Source: Sulfurovum sp.
GTDB taxonomy: Bacteria > Campylobacterota > Campylobacteria > Campylobacterales > Sulfurovaceae
Assembly (NCBI GenBank): GCA_027081115.1
Contig: JALWLD010000035.1
Coordinates: 1 to 64,000, forward strand
Reading direction: 5' to 3'
Length of the DNA: 64,000 nt
Shown: positions 44,709 through 52,618 of the stretch, in pieces
How the letters are laid out: every line of letters begins with the position of its first letter
Numbering within the stretch: position 1 is the stretch's first letter
The notes under the pieces: model-generated
What the model saw: the letters and a program-made list of their open reading frames with translations, nothing else
Databases searched by the model: none
Told to the model about the DNA's origin: nothing
Translations under genes and position numbers: made by a program

Positions 44709-46625
44709 ATGAAATATAAAATTTTTACAATATCTTTAGTAACAGCAGTGCTATTATTGAATGGTTGTGGTGGAGGCGGTACATCAGATGTAGATTCAGG
44801 AGCAACCGTTTCTGAGGAGTCATTACCGACAAGTACATTGTCTGTCATACCTTCCACTGAATCCAATACTGAACCTGTGGCAGATGAAAAATCTGTGACA
44901 GTGGCTAGTGGTTCAAGTGTTAGCTTTACTTTATCAGGTACGGATGCAGATGGTGATGCCCTCACATATCATGTTGTTACCAACCCAATTTTTGGTACAT
45001 TAAGTGGTATAGCCCCCAATTTAACGTATACACCAGGTACAAACTATGTTGGTACCGATAGCTTAACATATGTAGTTAATGATGGAAAGGTAGATTCTCA
45101 AGCTGTAGCAGTCAATATTGACGTAACTCCCAATAGCCAGATAACTACGGTTACTGTTTCAGGTAAAGTTACCTATGACCGTGTCCCTTCAAACAGTAAT
45201 TATGTTGGTCTGAATTATGGGGCTACAAGTGCTGAACCTACCCCTTATGTAGTAGTAGAAGCTGTAGATGGGAGTAACAATACACTTGTCTCTACAGTAA
45301 CTGATAATAACGGAAATTATACATTGGATGTTCCCCAGAATACTACGATAAAAATAAGAGTTCGGGCACAAATGCTTCGAAGTGATACTGTAATTTGGGA
45401 TGTTAAAGTGGTAGATAATACAAACAGTGATGCACTTTATGTGATGGAAGGAAGCTATGCAACTTCCGGAACCAGTGACAGTACACGTGATCTTCGTGCT
45501 GATTCCGGTTGGGGAATAAGTAGTTATACATCTGAACGTACAGCAGCACCTTTTGCCATGCTGGATTCTGTCTATCGATCTATGGAAAAGATCTTGAGCG
45601 CAGAAAGTAATGCTGTTTTTGAGCCACTTCAGGTAAATTGGTCTATTAATAATAAAGCAGCCTCTGGTGATCCTGCAAATGGAGACATTGGTACAAGTTA
45701 CTATACAAATCAGAATCTCTTCATCCTGGGAGATGAAGATTCAGATACCGATGAGTATGATGATCATGTCATTGCACATGAGTGGGCACACTATTATGAA
45801 GATACTTTTTCTCGTTCAGACAGTGTAGGTGGATCGCACAGTGATGGGGACAGGTTAGATATACGTGTAGCTTTTGGGGAAGGTTGGGGAAATGCTTTCT
45901 CTGCTATAGCACTGGACCATCCGGTTTATTTTGACACCTTTGGACTTCGACAGAACGATGGATTTAATTTCAATATGGAAACAGAAGTTCAAACGAACCC
46001 TGGCTGGTACAGTGAAGGTTCTATCCAACGTATTGTGTATGACTTATTTGACAGTACAAATGATGGAGATGACATATTGAGCCTTGGCTTTGGTCCCATA
46101 CACCAAGTCTTTACAGGTGCACAAAAAAATACTTCTGTTTTTACATCACTGTTTAGCTTTATTACCTATATGAAAGATGAAAATCCTACAGAGGTTACTG
46201 CTATAGAAAACATTGTAGCAAGTGAAAATATTGCGACGATTACCGATATTTATGGAAATGGCCGAAGTAATTTGGCAGAAGAGACACCTTTGTATGTTGA
46301 TCTGACTTTAGGATCATCACTCACTTTTTGTCCAACATATACCTATGGTAGTTATAATAAATTAGGAAACAGGAAATATATACGTTTTAATGTCAATGAT
46401 ACCGCTACACATACAATATCTGTGCAGAAGAGTAATGCAGCAGGTGCTACAGATCCTGATTTTTATCTTCATGATGTATCTAGTCATACACTTGTCTATG
46501 TAGGAGAAAATGCTACGAGTGACCAGGAACAGGTGAGCCTAAATTTACAAACAGCAAGTTATTTGTTGGATGTATATGATTATGCAGGAACATCCGGTGC
46601 ATGTTTCTCTGTCTCTGTAAATTAA
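44709..46625 (+). CDS. Secreted/lipoprotein metalloprotease with beta-sandwich domains
   Basis: Start at ATG 44709 (CGGAGAG upstream), 638 aa. It has a lipoprotein signal ending LLLNGC, then a tandem-type cadherin-like domain (about 55-145: GTDADGDALTYHVV, YTPGTNYVGTDSLTYVV), and a carboxypeptidase-regulatory-like fold (about 150-230). Next comes a catalytic region with the zinc motif HEWAHYYED (HExxH) and a likely third ligand downstream in FGEGWGNAF. A C-terminal pre-peptidase-like domain (about 545-638) ends the protein. It is probably a surface or exported protease; the substrate is unknown. The small secreted protein downstream may be its partner or inhibitor. Confidence 0.75.
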   Translation: MKYKIFTISLVTAVLLLNGCGGGGTSDVDSGATVSEESLPTSTLSVIPSTESNTEPVADEKSVTVASGSSVSFTLSGTDADGDALTYHVVTNPIFGTLSGIAPNLTYTPGTNYVGTDSLTYVVNDGKVDSQAVAVNIDVTPNSQITTVTVSGKVTYDRVPSNSNYVGLNYGATSAEPTPYVVVEAVDGSNNTLVSTVTDNNGNYTLDVPQNTTIKIRVRAQMLRSDTVIWDVKVVDNTNSDALYVMEGSYATSGTSDSTRDLRADSGWGISSYTSERTAAPFAMLDSVYRSMEKILSAESNAVFEPLQVNWSINNKAASGDPANGDIGTSYYTNQNLFILGDEDSDTDEYDDHVIAHEWAHYYEDTFSRSDSVGGSHSDGDRLDIRVAFGEGWGNAFSAIALDHPVYFDTFGLRQNDGFNFNMETEVQTNPGWYSEGSIQRIVYDLFDSTNDGDDILSLGFGPIHQVFTGAQKNTSVFTSLFSFITYMKDENPTEVTAIENIVASENIATITDIYGNGRSNLAEETPLYVDLTLGSSLTFCPTYTYGSYNKLGNRKYIRFNVNDTATHTISVQKSNAAGATDPDFYLHDVSSHTLVYVGENATSDQEQVSLNLQTASYLLDVYDYAGTSGACFSVSVN

Positions 46626-46637
46626 GAAGGATAAAAA

Positions 46638-47159
46638 ATGAATAAATTTAAAAAACTTTGTATTACCTCTACACTATTATTGTTAGGCTCAAATATCTTT
46701 TTACATGCAGTAGAACAGAAAGTAACACAAGGAAGTAGTGTTGGGGAATATGCCAAACCAGGTGCCCCTGTAGATATACACTTCACTAGTCAGAATGTTG
46801 AGAGTGGAGAAAGCAGTGAAGTAAAGATAGATCTAATAACTTCTGTAGCAAAGGGCCGTATGGATGTTTCATTTAAACTTGATCCTGCAATACGTGCTAC
46901 TGAGACCATGAAAAAGAAAATATCATTTGATTTAACTACAAAGAAGAAAACATATCCTATTATATTACATTTGACTGCTGAGGCTGATGGTGTTTATTAT
47001 GTTAGGTTGATGGTCCGCATAGAGGGGAAAGGATCTCGTGCTTTTGCTGTACCACTGTTTATAGGAGAGGGGAGAAGCAAGAAAGTCAAACCTGCAGCAG
47101 TTAAATCAGCTTCAGGAGTGAACCTTTCAGTCTCTAAAGCAGTAGAACACATAGAGTAA
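46638..47159 (+). CDS. Small secreted Ig-like protein
   Basis: A 173-aa protein with a signal peptide (LCITSTLLLLGSNIFLHA) and one beta-sandwich-like domain (FTSQNVESGESSEVKIDLI, PIILHLTAEADGVYYVRLMV). It begins 12 bases after the metalloprotease with AAGAAGG, so they form an operon. It may be an accessory subunit or inhibitor of the protease; this is inferred from position only. Confidence 0.6.
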   Translation: MNKFKKLCITSTLLLLGSNIFLHAVEQKVTQGSSVGEYAKPGAPVDIHFTSQNVESGESSEVKIDLITSVAKGRMDVSFKLDPAIRATETMKKKISFDLTTKKKTYPIILHLTAEADGVYYVRLMVRIEGKGSRAFAVPLFIGEGRSKKVKPAAVKSASGVNLSVSKAVEHIE

Positions 47160-47164
47160 AGAGC

Positions 47165-48430
47165 TTAAGCCTCTTTCTTTCTTCTAATATCTGCACCGAG
47201 TGCAGTTAATTTTCCTTCAAGGTTATCATAGCCACGATCCAAATGATAAATACGTCTTATATTTGTAGTGCCTTCTGCTACCAGTGCTGCAAGTACCAAA
47301 GCAGATGAGGCTCGCAGGTCTGTAGCCATTACATCTGCTGCATTAAATGCTTCTACACCTTTGACTGCAGCGATACTTCCTTTTAACCATATATCTGCAC
47401 CCAGACGGTTCAGTTCACTCACATGCATAAAACGGTTTTCAAAAAGGCGCTCTTCAATAATGCTTTCACCTTCTGCTCTTGCTGCAACTGCCATAAACTG
47501 TGCTTGCATATCGGTAGGGAAGCCAGGGTATTCAATAGTTATTAGGTTTACAGGTTTAAGTTTCTCTGCCGGGTAAATGGTAATACTCTCTTCTTTAATG
47601 TTAAAACTACATCCCATAGATTCCAATTTATCTATAGAGGCTCTAATGTGATTGGGATTTACTTTATCAAGAGTGATGGTTGAGTCTGTAATAGCTCCGG
47701 CACACAGGTAGGTTCCTGCTTCAATACGGTCCGGTATAATCTCTACATTTTTAAACTCAAGTGCCTTACCATCAGTACCTTCTATGGTAAGCTCACTGCT
47801 ACCGATACCTTCTATTTTGACACCTGCACTTGCGATCATTTCACAAAGTTGTACAATTTCCGGCTCTTTTGCTGCATTGATGATGGTTGTAGTCCCTTTT
47901 GCCAGGGCAGCCGCCATTACAATATTTTCTGTACCCCCTACAGTAATCTTGTCAAAAATAATTCTTGTCCCTATCAGACCATTTGGTGCCATGGCATGTA
48001 CGTATCCACTTTTTATTTCTATTTTTGCACCCATAGCTTCGAGAGCTTTGAGGTGTAGGTCAATGGGCCGTTGTCCTATGGCACATCCACCAGGCAAAGA
48101 GACTTCACACTCTCCAAATCTTGCAAGTAGGGGACCTAGTACCAAAATAGAAGCTCTCATTTGAGAAACAATCTCATAGACTGCTTTGGTTGAAGTGATA
48201 GAACCGTTATCGATAAGGGCAACCGTATTTTCATGATCTACCTTGCCACCTAACATGGTTAAAAGTTTAAGAAGGGTACGTATATCGACTACATTAGGCA
48301 GGTTTGTCAAGGTGACAGGTTTATCACTTAATATTGTTGCTGCGATAATTGGCAGTGCTGCATTCTTCGCACCAGAGATCGTTACAGTTCCACTCAATTT
48401 TTTCCCACCGGTTATTTCCAAATAATCCAT
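47165..48430 (-). CDS. murA: UDP-N-acetylglucosamine 1-carboxyvinyltransferase
   Basis: First committed step of peptidoglycan synthesis, adding enolpyruvate to UDP-GlcNAc. The 421-aa EPSP-synthase-fold protein has Lys22 in GAKNAALP and the PEP-reactive Cys116 in [14 protein letters not shown], the residue targeted by fosfomycin. The length is standard. It is convergent with the small secreted protein gene, whose stop is 5 bases away. Confidence 0.96.
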   Translation of the reverse strand: MDYLEITGGKKLSGTVTISGAKNAALPIIAATILSDKPVTLTNLPNVVDIRTLLKLLTMLGGKVDHENTVALIDNGSITSTKAVYEIVSQMRASILVLGPLLARFGECEVSLPGGCAIGQRPIDLHLKALEAMGAKIEIKSGYVHAMAPNGLIGTRIIFDKITVGGTENIVMAAALAKGTTTIINAAKEPEIVQLCEMIASAGVKIEGIGSSELTIEGTDGKALEFKNVEIIPDRIEAGTYLCAGAITDSTITLDKVNPNHIRASIDKLESMGCSFNIKEESITIYPAEKLKPVNLITIEYPGFPTDMQAQFMAVAARAEGESIIEERLFENRFMHVSELNRLGADIWLKGSIAAVKGVEAFNAADVMATDLRASSALVLAALVAEGTTNIRRIYHLDRGYDNLEGKLTALGADIRRKKEA

Positions 48431-48583
48431 ACGTTTCTTCCCTCTTTTAATATATAGACAGATTTTATCTAAAGATTGATTAAGTAGAAGTAAGGACAGG
48501 GTTGCATATATTAAATAATATTATACATAATGGCTTTTTACATTAAAAAATAGAAAAAATTAATATTAATCACTATAATTTAA

Positions 48584-48610
48584 AGTTAATGTTAGTTAAT
48601 GTTAGTTAAT
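48584..48610 (+). repeat. 10-bp tandem repeat upstream of the riboswitch
   Basis: AGTTAATGTT occurs twice in tandem plus a partial third copy (AGTTAAT). The 10-bp period (about one helical turn) would put the units on one DNA face, so it may be a binding site near the riboswitch promoter. Confidence 0.55.
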
Positions 48611-48632
48611 ATGTGAATCAATATTATCTAAT

Positions 48633-48708
48633 ATATGCCAAACCTGTTGTGAAGCAGGGACGGAAAGCCATGGGTCTCAGCTCCTTTGAGATCGCCAGGT
48701 TGCCATAT
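48633..48708 (+). ncRNA. Cyclic-di-GMP class I (GEMM-I) riboswitch candidate
   Basis: The sequence follows the GEMM-I layout. P1 is AUAUG paired with CAUAU, and the core begins GCCAAACC. P2 (CUGUU/AGCAG, one G-U) closes a GUGA tetraloop of the required GNRA type. The conserved GGGACGGAAAGCC follows, then P3 (GGUCUC/GAGAUC), and GCCAGGUUGCC ends it. The main deviation is G for C in GACGCAAAGCC. P1's 3' strand runs into UUUUU, which could act as the expression platform. It lies 49 bases before the gene at 48758 on the same strand. Identification is by eye. Confidence 0.8.
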
Positions 48709-48757
48709 TTTTACTATGAATTAAATATTTTATGTATAAAAAAAAGGGGTGACTCGA

Positions 48758-49324
48758 ATGTCAAGTAGTTTAGATAAACTCAGGGCACTTACCAGTCGTT
48801 TAGAAGAGAAGTTAGAAGAAAAAGAGAGTAGCTCTGTAACTGCATCTGAAGAACCAAAGGTAAGTGTTGAAAAGCCTATTGTAAAAACTGTAGTAAAACC
48901 CGTTAAAGCAGATAAGAACAGAGACAGTTTTGAAAGTGTACGTGCTAACAATAGCAAAAGAGTAAAAGAGCTATATGAAAAATTAAAGATTTTTGAAAAG
49001 TCTCCGGATTTTGACAATATCTTTATCTATAAAGCAATGAACCTTTCGGGTATTGGTCTCAAAGAAGAAGATTTTGGGGAAGTACGTGAGGGGAAATATA
49101 TCCAGATTATTGCCATTACCTATGAACCAGATAAAAACGGAAAGAAAAAAGCTAAAAACATTTCTTTGGGTTATTTTGGAAAAGCTGAAACATTGGATGT
49201 AGGATTGAAAAATGAAATCATTGAATTTGTTTTACGCTGGCGTTATGAAAAAGCTTTTCAAAATGTTGAACACTATAAAGATCTTATTGAAAGGGTAGAA
49301 GTACCCTCTACGACACTCTTTTAA
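48758..49324 (+). CDS. Unrecognised protein under the c-di-GMP riboswitch
   Basis: A 188-aa protein starting at ATG 48758 (AAAGGGG 8 bases upstream; the track uses a GTG 9 bases earlier). An acidic, coiled-coil-like N-terminus (LDKLRALTSRLEEKLEEK) is followed by a low-complexity Val/Lys/Pro linker (about 40-65). A compact domain occupies 75-188 (FDNIFIYKAMNLSGIGLKEE, NISLGYFGKAETLDVG, EFVLRWRYEKAF). There is no signal peptide or membrane helix. I know no family; riboswitch control suggests a c-di-GMP output such as motility or attachment. Confidence 0.65.
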   Translation: MSSSLDKLRALTSRLEEKLEEKESSSVTASEEPKVSVEKPIVKTVVKPVKADKNRDSFESVRANNSKRVKELYEKLKIFEKSPDFDNIFIYKAMNLSGIGLKEEDFGEVREGKYIQIIAITYEPDKNGKKKAKNISLGYFGKAETLDVGLKNEIIEFVLRWRYEKAFQNVEHYKDLIERVEVPSTTLF

Positions 49325-49442
49325 AACTTACGCTATATATTATGGGAAAACTTCTTGTTTTCCTTGCTCCCATTACGCCTTTACCTAATAAAACATTTGT
49401 TACAATCGACTTCTAAAATTTTAAACTTATACAGGACAATAT

Positions 49443-49781
49443 ATGCATCTTGATCTTACCCCCGAAGCACTTTTGGCGCAACTTGGATACACAAGAAATG
49501 AACAAACTTTAGAGCAAATGAACAACATTATTGAGAATACTAAAGATTTTGATAAATTCTCCCAACATATTCCTTCATTCAATGATGCATTGGCTGTAGA
49601 AAAAGGCTTTATTGCGATGTCTAATTCTGAAAATCATTTGAAGATCAAGTGTGATGAAGACAGTAACGCAGATAATCTTTCTGCTTTTAATGCGCTTGTG
49701 CTACACTGGGCAGATAAATATAAACTTCACTTACAAAAAGTGGATGGGAAAAACACTTACTACATTATTGGGCATATCTAA
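49443..49781 (+). CDS. Small protein coupled to the UvrD-like helicase
   Basis: A 112-aa acidic cytosolic protein (MHLDLTPEALLAQLGYTRNE...) without recognised domains. Its stop is directly followed by the helicase TTG start (TAATTG), so translation is coupled. It could be a helicase accessory factor. A hairpin (GGAAAAC/GTTTTCC, 49345-49363) lies upstream in the otherwise empty 118-base gap. Confidence 0.55.
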   Translation: MHLDLTPEALLAQLGYTRNEQTLEQMNNIIENTKDFDKFSQHIPSFNDALAVEKGFIAMSNSENHLKIKCDEDSNADNLSAFNALVLHWADKYKLHLQKVDGKNTYYIIGHI

Positions 49782-51866
49782 TTGCCATTAACCGCACTAA
49801 ATGCAGAGCAGCTTGCTGCTGCTACTGCACCTCTTGGACATAATCTTATTATCGCTTCTGCGGGTACAGGTAAAACTTCTACAATCGTAGGACGTATAGC
49901 GCATCTTTTACAATCAGGAGTAGAACCTTCTAAAATATTACTACTTACATTTACCAATAAAGCTGCTGGAGAGATGATAGCCAGACTTCTACGTTACTTT
50001 CCCAAAAAGATAGTCTCAAAGATTGAATCAGGCACATTTCATGCAGTTTCCTATCGATGGCTTAAAGAACTCCATCCAAATCTTGCACTAAAGCAGCCTT
50101 CTGAGCTTAAAACACTTTTTCGAAGTATTTATGAAAAACGTAATTTTGAGCGTATGAATCTTTCTGTATCTCCTTTTTCAGCTACATACCTTTATGAGAT
50201 GTATTCACTCTATCAAAATGCTTCTTTAGAGGGATTTGATGTATGGTTTTTAGAAAAATATCCTGACCATGAAGTACTTATGGATGCTTATATGGACATT
50301 GCCAGAGAGTTTGAACAAGAGAAAATCGAATATGGTTTTGCCTCATTCAATGATCTGCTTTTACGTATGAAAAGTCACTTGGAAGAGCATACCATTCATT
50401 ATGAAGAAGTTTTAGTAGATGAGTATCAAGATACCAATACACTTCAAGGGGCACTTATTGATACACTTAAACCTCGTTCTCTGTTTTGTGTAGGTGATTA
50501 TGATCAGAGTATTTATGCTTTTAATGGAGCAAATATTGAGAATATTGCAACCTATTCAAAACGTTACCCTGATGCAGAAGTTTTTACGCTAAAGACTAAC
50601 TATCGTTCTACTGCTCCCATACTCTCTTTGGCAAACCGTGTTATTGAGAGAAATGAACGTATTTATCCTAAAAAGCTTGAAGTCGGGAGACATGGAAAAA
50701 CACATCCTCCTCGTCTGTTGATGTATAATGATCTATTTGAACAGTACAAATCCATTGCAGACAATATTAAACATACCCATGTCCCCAATGATCAGATTGC
50801 GGTTATTTTTAGAAACAACTCTTCTGCGGATGGTATAGAAGCATGTCTACGTGAAGTGGGCATCCCTTGTAAGCGTAAAGGGGGTACCAGCTTTTTTGAT
50901 GCAAAAGAGATTAAATTTTTGCTTGATCTTCTCTCTTTGATGGTCAATCCTAAAGATATGATGGCCTTTATTCATGTTTTTGAGTATGCTTCAGGGGTAG
51001 GCTCTGCACTTTCCAAAGAGTTTTTTCAATGTTTTTTGCATTTTGGGAATGGCAGTTTTATGCAGGGTGTTTTGTACCCTCAAGTACATGACCTGCCAAA
51101 GTTAAATCCCAATAAGAATACACAACTTGGCCTTTTTGATGATGATCATGAAATTGGCTCAGCAGCCCGTTTTAAACATTTGGATCTGCATCAAAATATT
51201 TATGGACATCCTTTGCTTAAACACCCAAAAATCATACAAGACGGTGTAAAGTTCTTTAAAGACTTCCATGTACTAATGAGTGCAGTAAGACCCATGCAAA
51301 ATCCTGCAGAGATCTTAAAAACAATGATACGCTCAAATCTTTATGGGGGTATTGTAGAGATGCTCTCAACACAAAGAGGACGCTTGAAGTCCGGAGAGTT
51401 AGATGAAGAGAAAAAGAAACTCTCCAAAGAGCGTATAGAGCGTAAGGCAAAACTTCTTTTAGAACTGTCGGGTCAATATAAAGAGTTAAGACGTTTTGTC
51501 AATGCCATGGTTTTGGGTGGAGGAGAGTTAAGTGAGGGAGAAGGTGTAAATCTTCTTACTGTACATGCGAGTAAAGGTCTTGAATTCCCTGAAGTTTTTG
51601 TTGTTGATCTCGTTGATGGCCGTTTCCCAAATAGAAAGATGATGAGTAGTATAGAAGAAGAACGTAGACTCTTTTATGTTGCTGTAACCCGCGCGATGGA
51701 TAAGCTCTACCTCTCTTTGGCAAAATTTGACAGAGTCAAGAAAATAGACTATAAACCTTCACAGTTTCTACATGAAGCAGGACTAATCAAAGGGGAATTT
51801 ATAGAACCTGAGCCAAAAGAGAAGAAAAAGAAAAAAGTATCAAACCCAGAGGACTTAGCCTCTTAA
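49782..51866 (+). CDS. UvrD/PcrA-like superfamily 1 DNA helicase
   Basis: A 694-aa SF1A helicase. Motif I is ASAGTGKTSTIVGRI, Ia LTFTNKAAGEM, II VLVDEYQDTN, III VGDYDQSIYAFNGAN, V LTVHASKGLEFPEVFV and VI VAVTRAMDKLYLSL. It unwinds DNA 3'-5' in repair or replication restart. The C-terminus is Lys-rich (KEKKKKKVS). The start is TTG at 49782 immediately after the upstream stop. Its 3' end overlaps the convergent NYN gene by 12 bases. Confidence 0.92.
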   Translation: MPLTALNAEQLAAATAPLGHNLIIASAGTGKTSTIVGRIAHLLQSGVEPSKILLLTFTNKAAGEMIARLLRYFPKKIVSKIESGTFHAVSYRWLKELHPNLALKQPSELKTLFRSIYEKRNFERMNLSVSPFSATYLYEMYSLYQNASLEGFDVWFLEKYPDHEVLMDAYMDIAREFEQEKIEYGFASFNDLLLRMKSHLEEHTIHYEEVLVDEYQDTNTLQGALIDTLKPRSLFCVGDYDQSIYAFNGANIENIATYSKRYPDAEVFTLKTNYRSTAPILSLANRVIERNERIYPKKLEVGRHGKTHPPRLLMYNDLFEQYKSIADNIKHTHVPNDQIAVIFRNNSSADGIEACLREVGIPCKRKGGTSFFDAKEIKFLLDLLSLMVNPKDMMAFIHVFEYASGVGSALSKEFFQCFLHFGNGSFMQGVLYPQVHDLPKLNPNKNTQLGLFDDDHEIGSAARFKHLDLHQNIYGHPLLKHPKIIQDGVKFFKDFHVLMSAVRPMQNPAEILKTMIRSNLYGGIVEMLSTQRGRLKSGELDEEKKKLSKERIERKAKLLLELSGQYKELRRFVNAMVLGGGELSEGEGVNLLTVHASKGLEFPEVFVVDLVDGRFPNRKMMSSIEEERRLFYVAVTRAMDKLYLSLAKFDRVKKIDYKPSQFLHEAGLIKGEFIEPEPKEKKKKKVSNPEDLAS

Positions 51867-52601
51867 ACGTTTATCCTTAATGCGCATTTGTTTGCTGTTT
51901 TTATCAAACTCTATATCAAACAGATCTATCTCTTTTATGAGATTACTTAGTTTCTTGTATCCAAAGTTGATGGGAGAAAAAGAGGTTGAATTGTTGATGT
52001 AGGTACCTATGTCTGCAAGGTTTGCCCAGCCATATTCATCCATAGTCTGATCTACAGCATTTCTAAGTACATTAACAAGCCATGTGTCTTGTCTCATCTC
52101 TTTGGAGCTTTTACGTAAAGGTGTAGCTTCTACTATCTCTTCGTCATTGTCTTTGATGGCAGTATGCATTAGTTTTTCAGTAAAAATAAATTGTGAACAT
52201 GCTGCCATGAAAGGCTTAGGTGTTTTTTTCTCTCCAAAACCAAAGACTTTAATACCTTCAGCCTGTACACGCATGACCACCGGAGTAAAGTCAGAGTCAG
52301 AGGTGGCAAATGCAAAAGCATCGATGTCCTTGGTATGCAGTAAGTCTATGGCATCAATGGTCATAAGTATATCGGTTGCATTTTTGTTTCGAGAATAGTC
52401 AAACTGTTGAATAGGTTTAATGGCAAACTCAAGGAGTTTATCTTCCCAATTCTTCAAATTGTCTTTGGTCCAGTTCCCGTAAGCCTGACGTATATTGACG
52501 ATACCGTATTTACTGAGTTCGTTAATAATACCTTCTATTGCCTTATGTGATATATTGTCACAGTCTATAAAGAGTGCAATGTGGTCTTCTTTTTTAGCCA
52601 T
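51855..52601 (-). CDS. NYN-domain (PIN-like) protein with LOTUS/OST-HTH tail
   Basis: A 248-aa LabA/DUF88-type protein. The NYN nuclease core has FIDCDNISHKAI, KNATDILMTIDAID and ATSDSDFTPVVMRVQ, giving the acidic residues of a PIN-like RNase site. The C-terminal 80 residues (WLVNVLRNAVDQTMDEYGWA, INFGYKKLSNLIKEI) look like an OST-HTH/LOTUS RNA-binding domain. It is probably an RNA-processing enzyme. It is convergent with the helicase and 17 bases downstream of nadE. Confidence 0.85.
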   Translation of the reverse strand: MAKKEDHIALFIDCDNISHKAIEGIINELSKYGIVNIRQAYGNWTKDNLKNWEDKLLEFAIKPIQQFDYSRNKNATDILMTIDAIDLLHTKDIDAFAFATSDSDFTPVVMRVQAEGIKVFGFGEKKTPKPFMAACSQFIFTEKLMHTAIKDNDEEIVEATPLRKSSKEMRQDTWLVNVLRNAVDQTMDEYGWANLADIGTYINNSTSFSPINFGYKKLSNLIKEIDLFDIEFDKNSKQMRIKDKRLRG

Positions 52602-52618
52602 TTTATTGTTTTCCTTTT

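Noticed and set aside
48633-48708. Considered as signal recognition particle (4.5S) RNA because of GGACGGAAAGCC and CCAGG-like segments
   Set aside because: The order of elements, the GUGA-capped P2 and the GCCAGGUUGCC end fit the GEMM-I aptamer; the SRP apical GGAAGCAGC loop is absent.
51855-52601. NYN protein as part of a defence system with the adjacent helicase
   Set aside because: The genes are convergent, not an operon; the helicase looks like a housekeeping UvrD/PcrA type, and no other defence gene is near.
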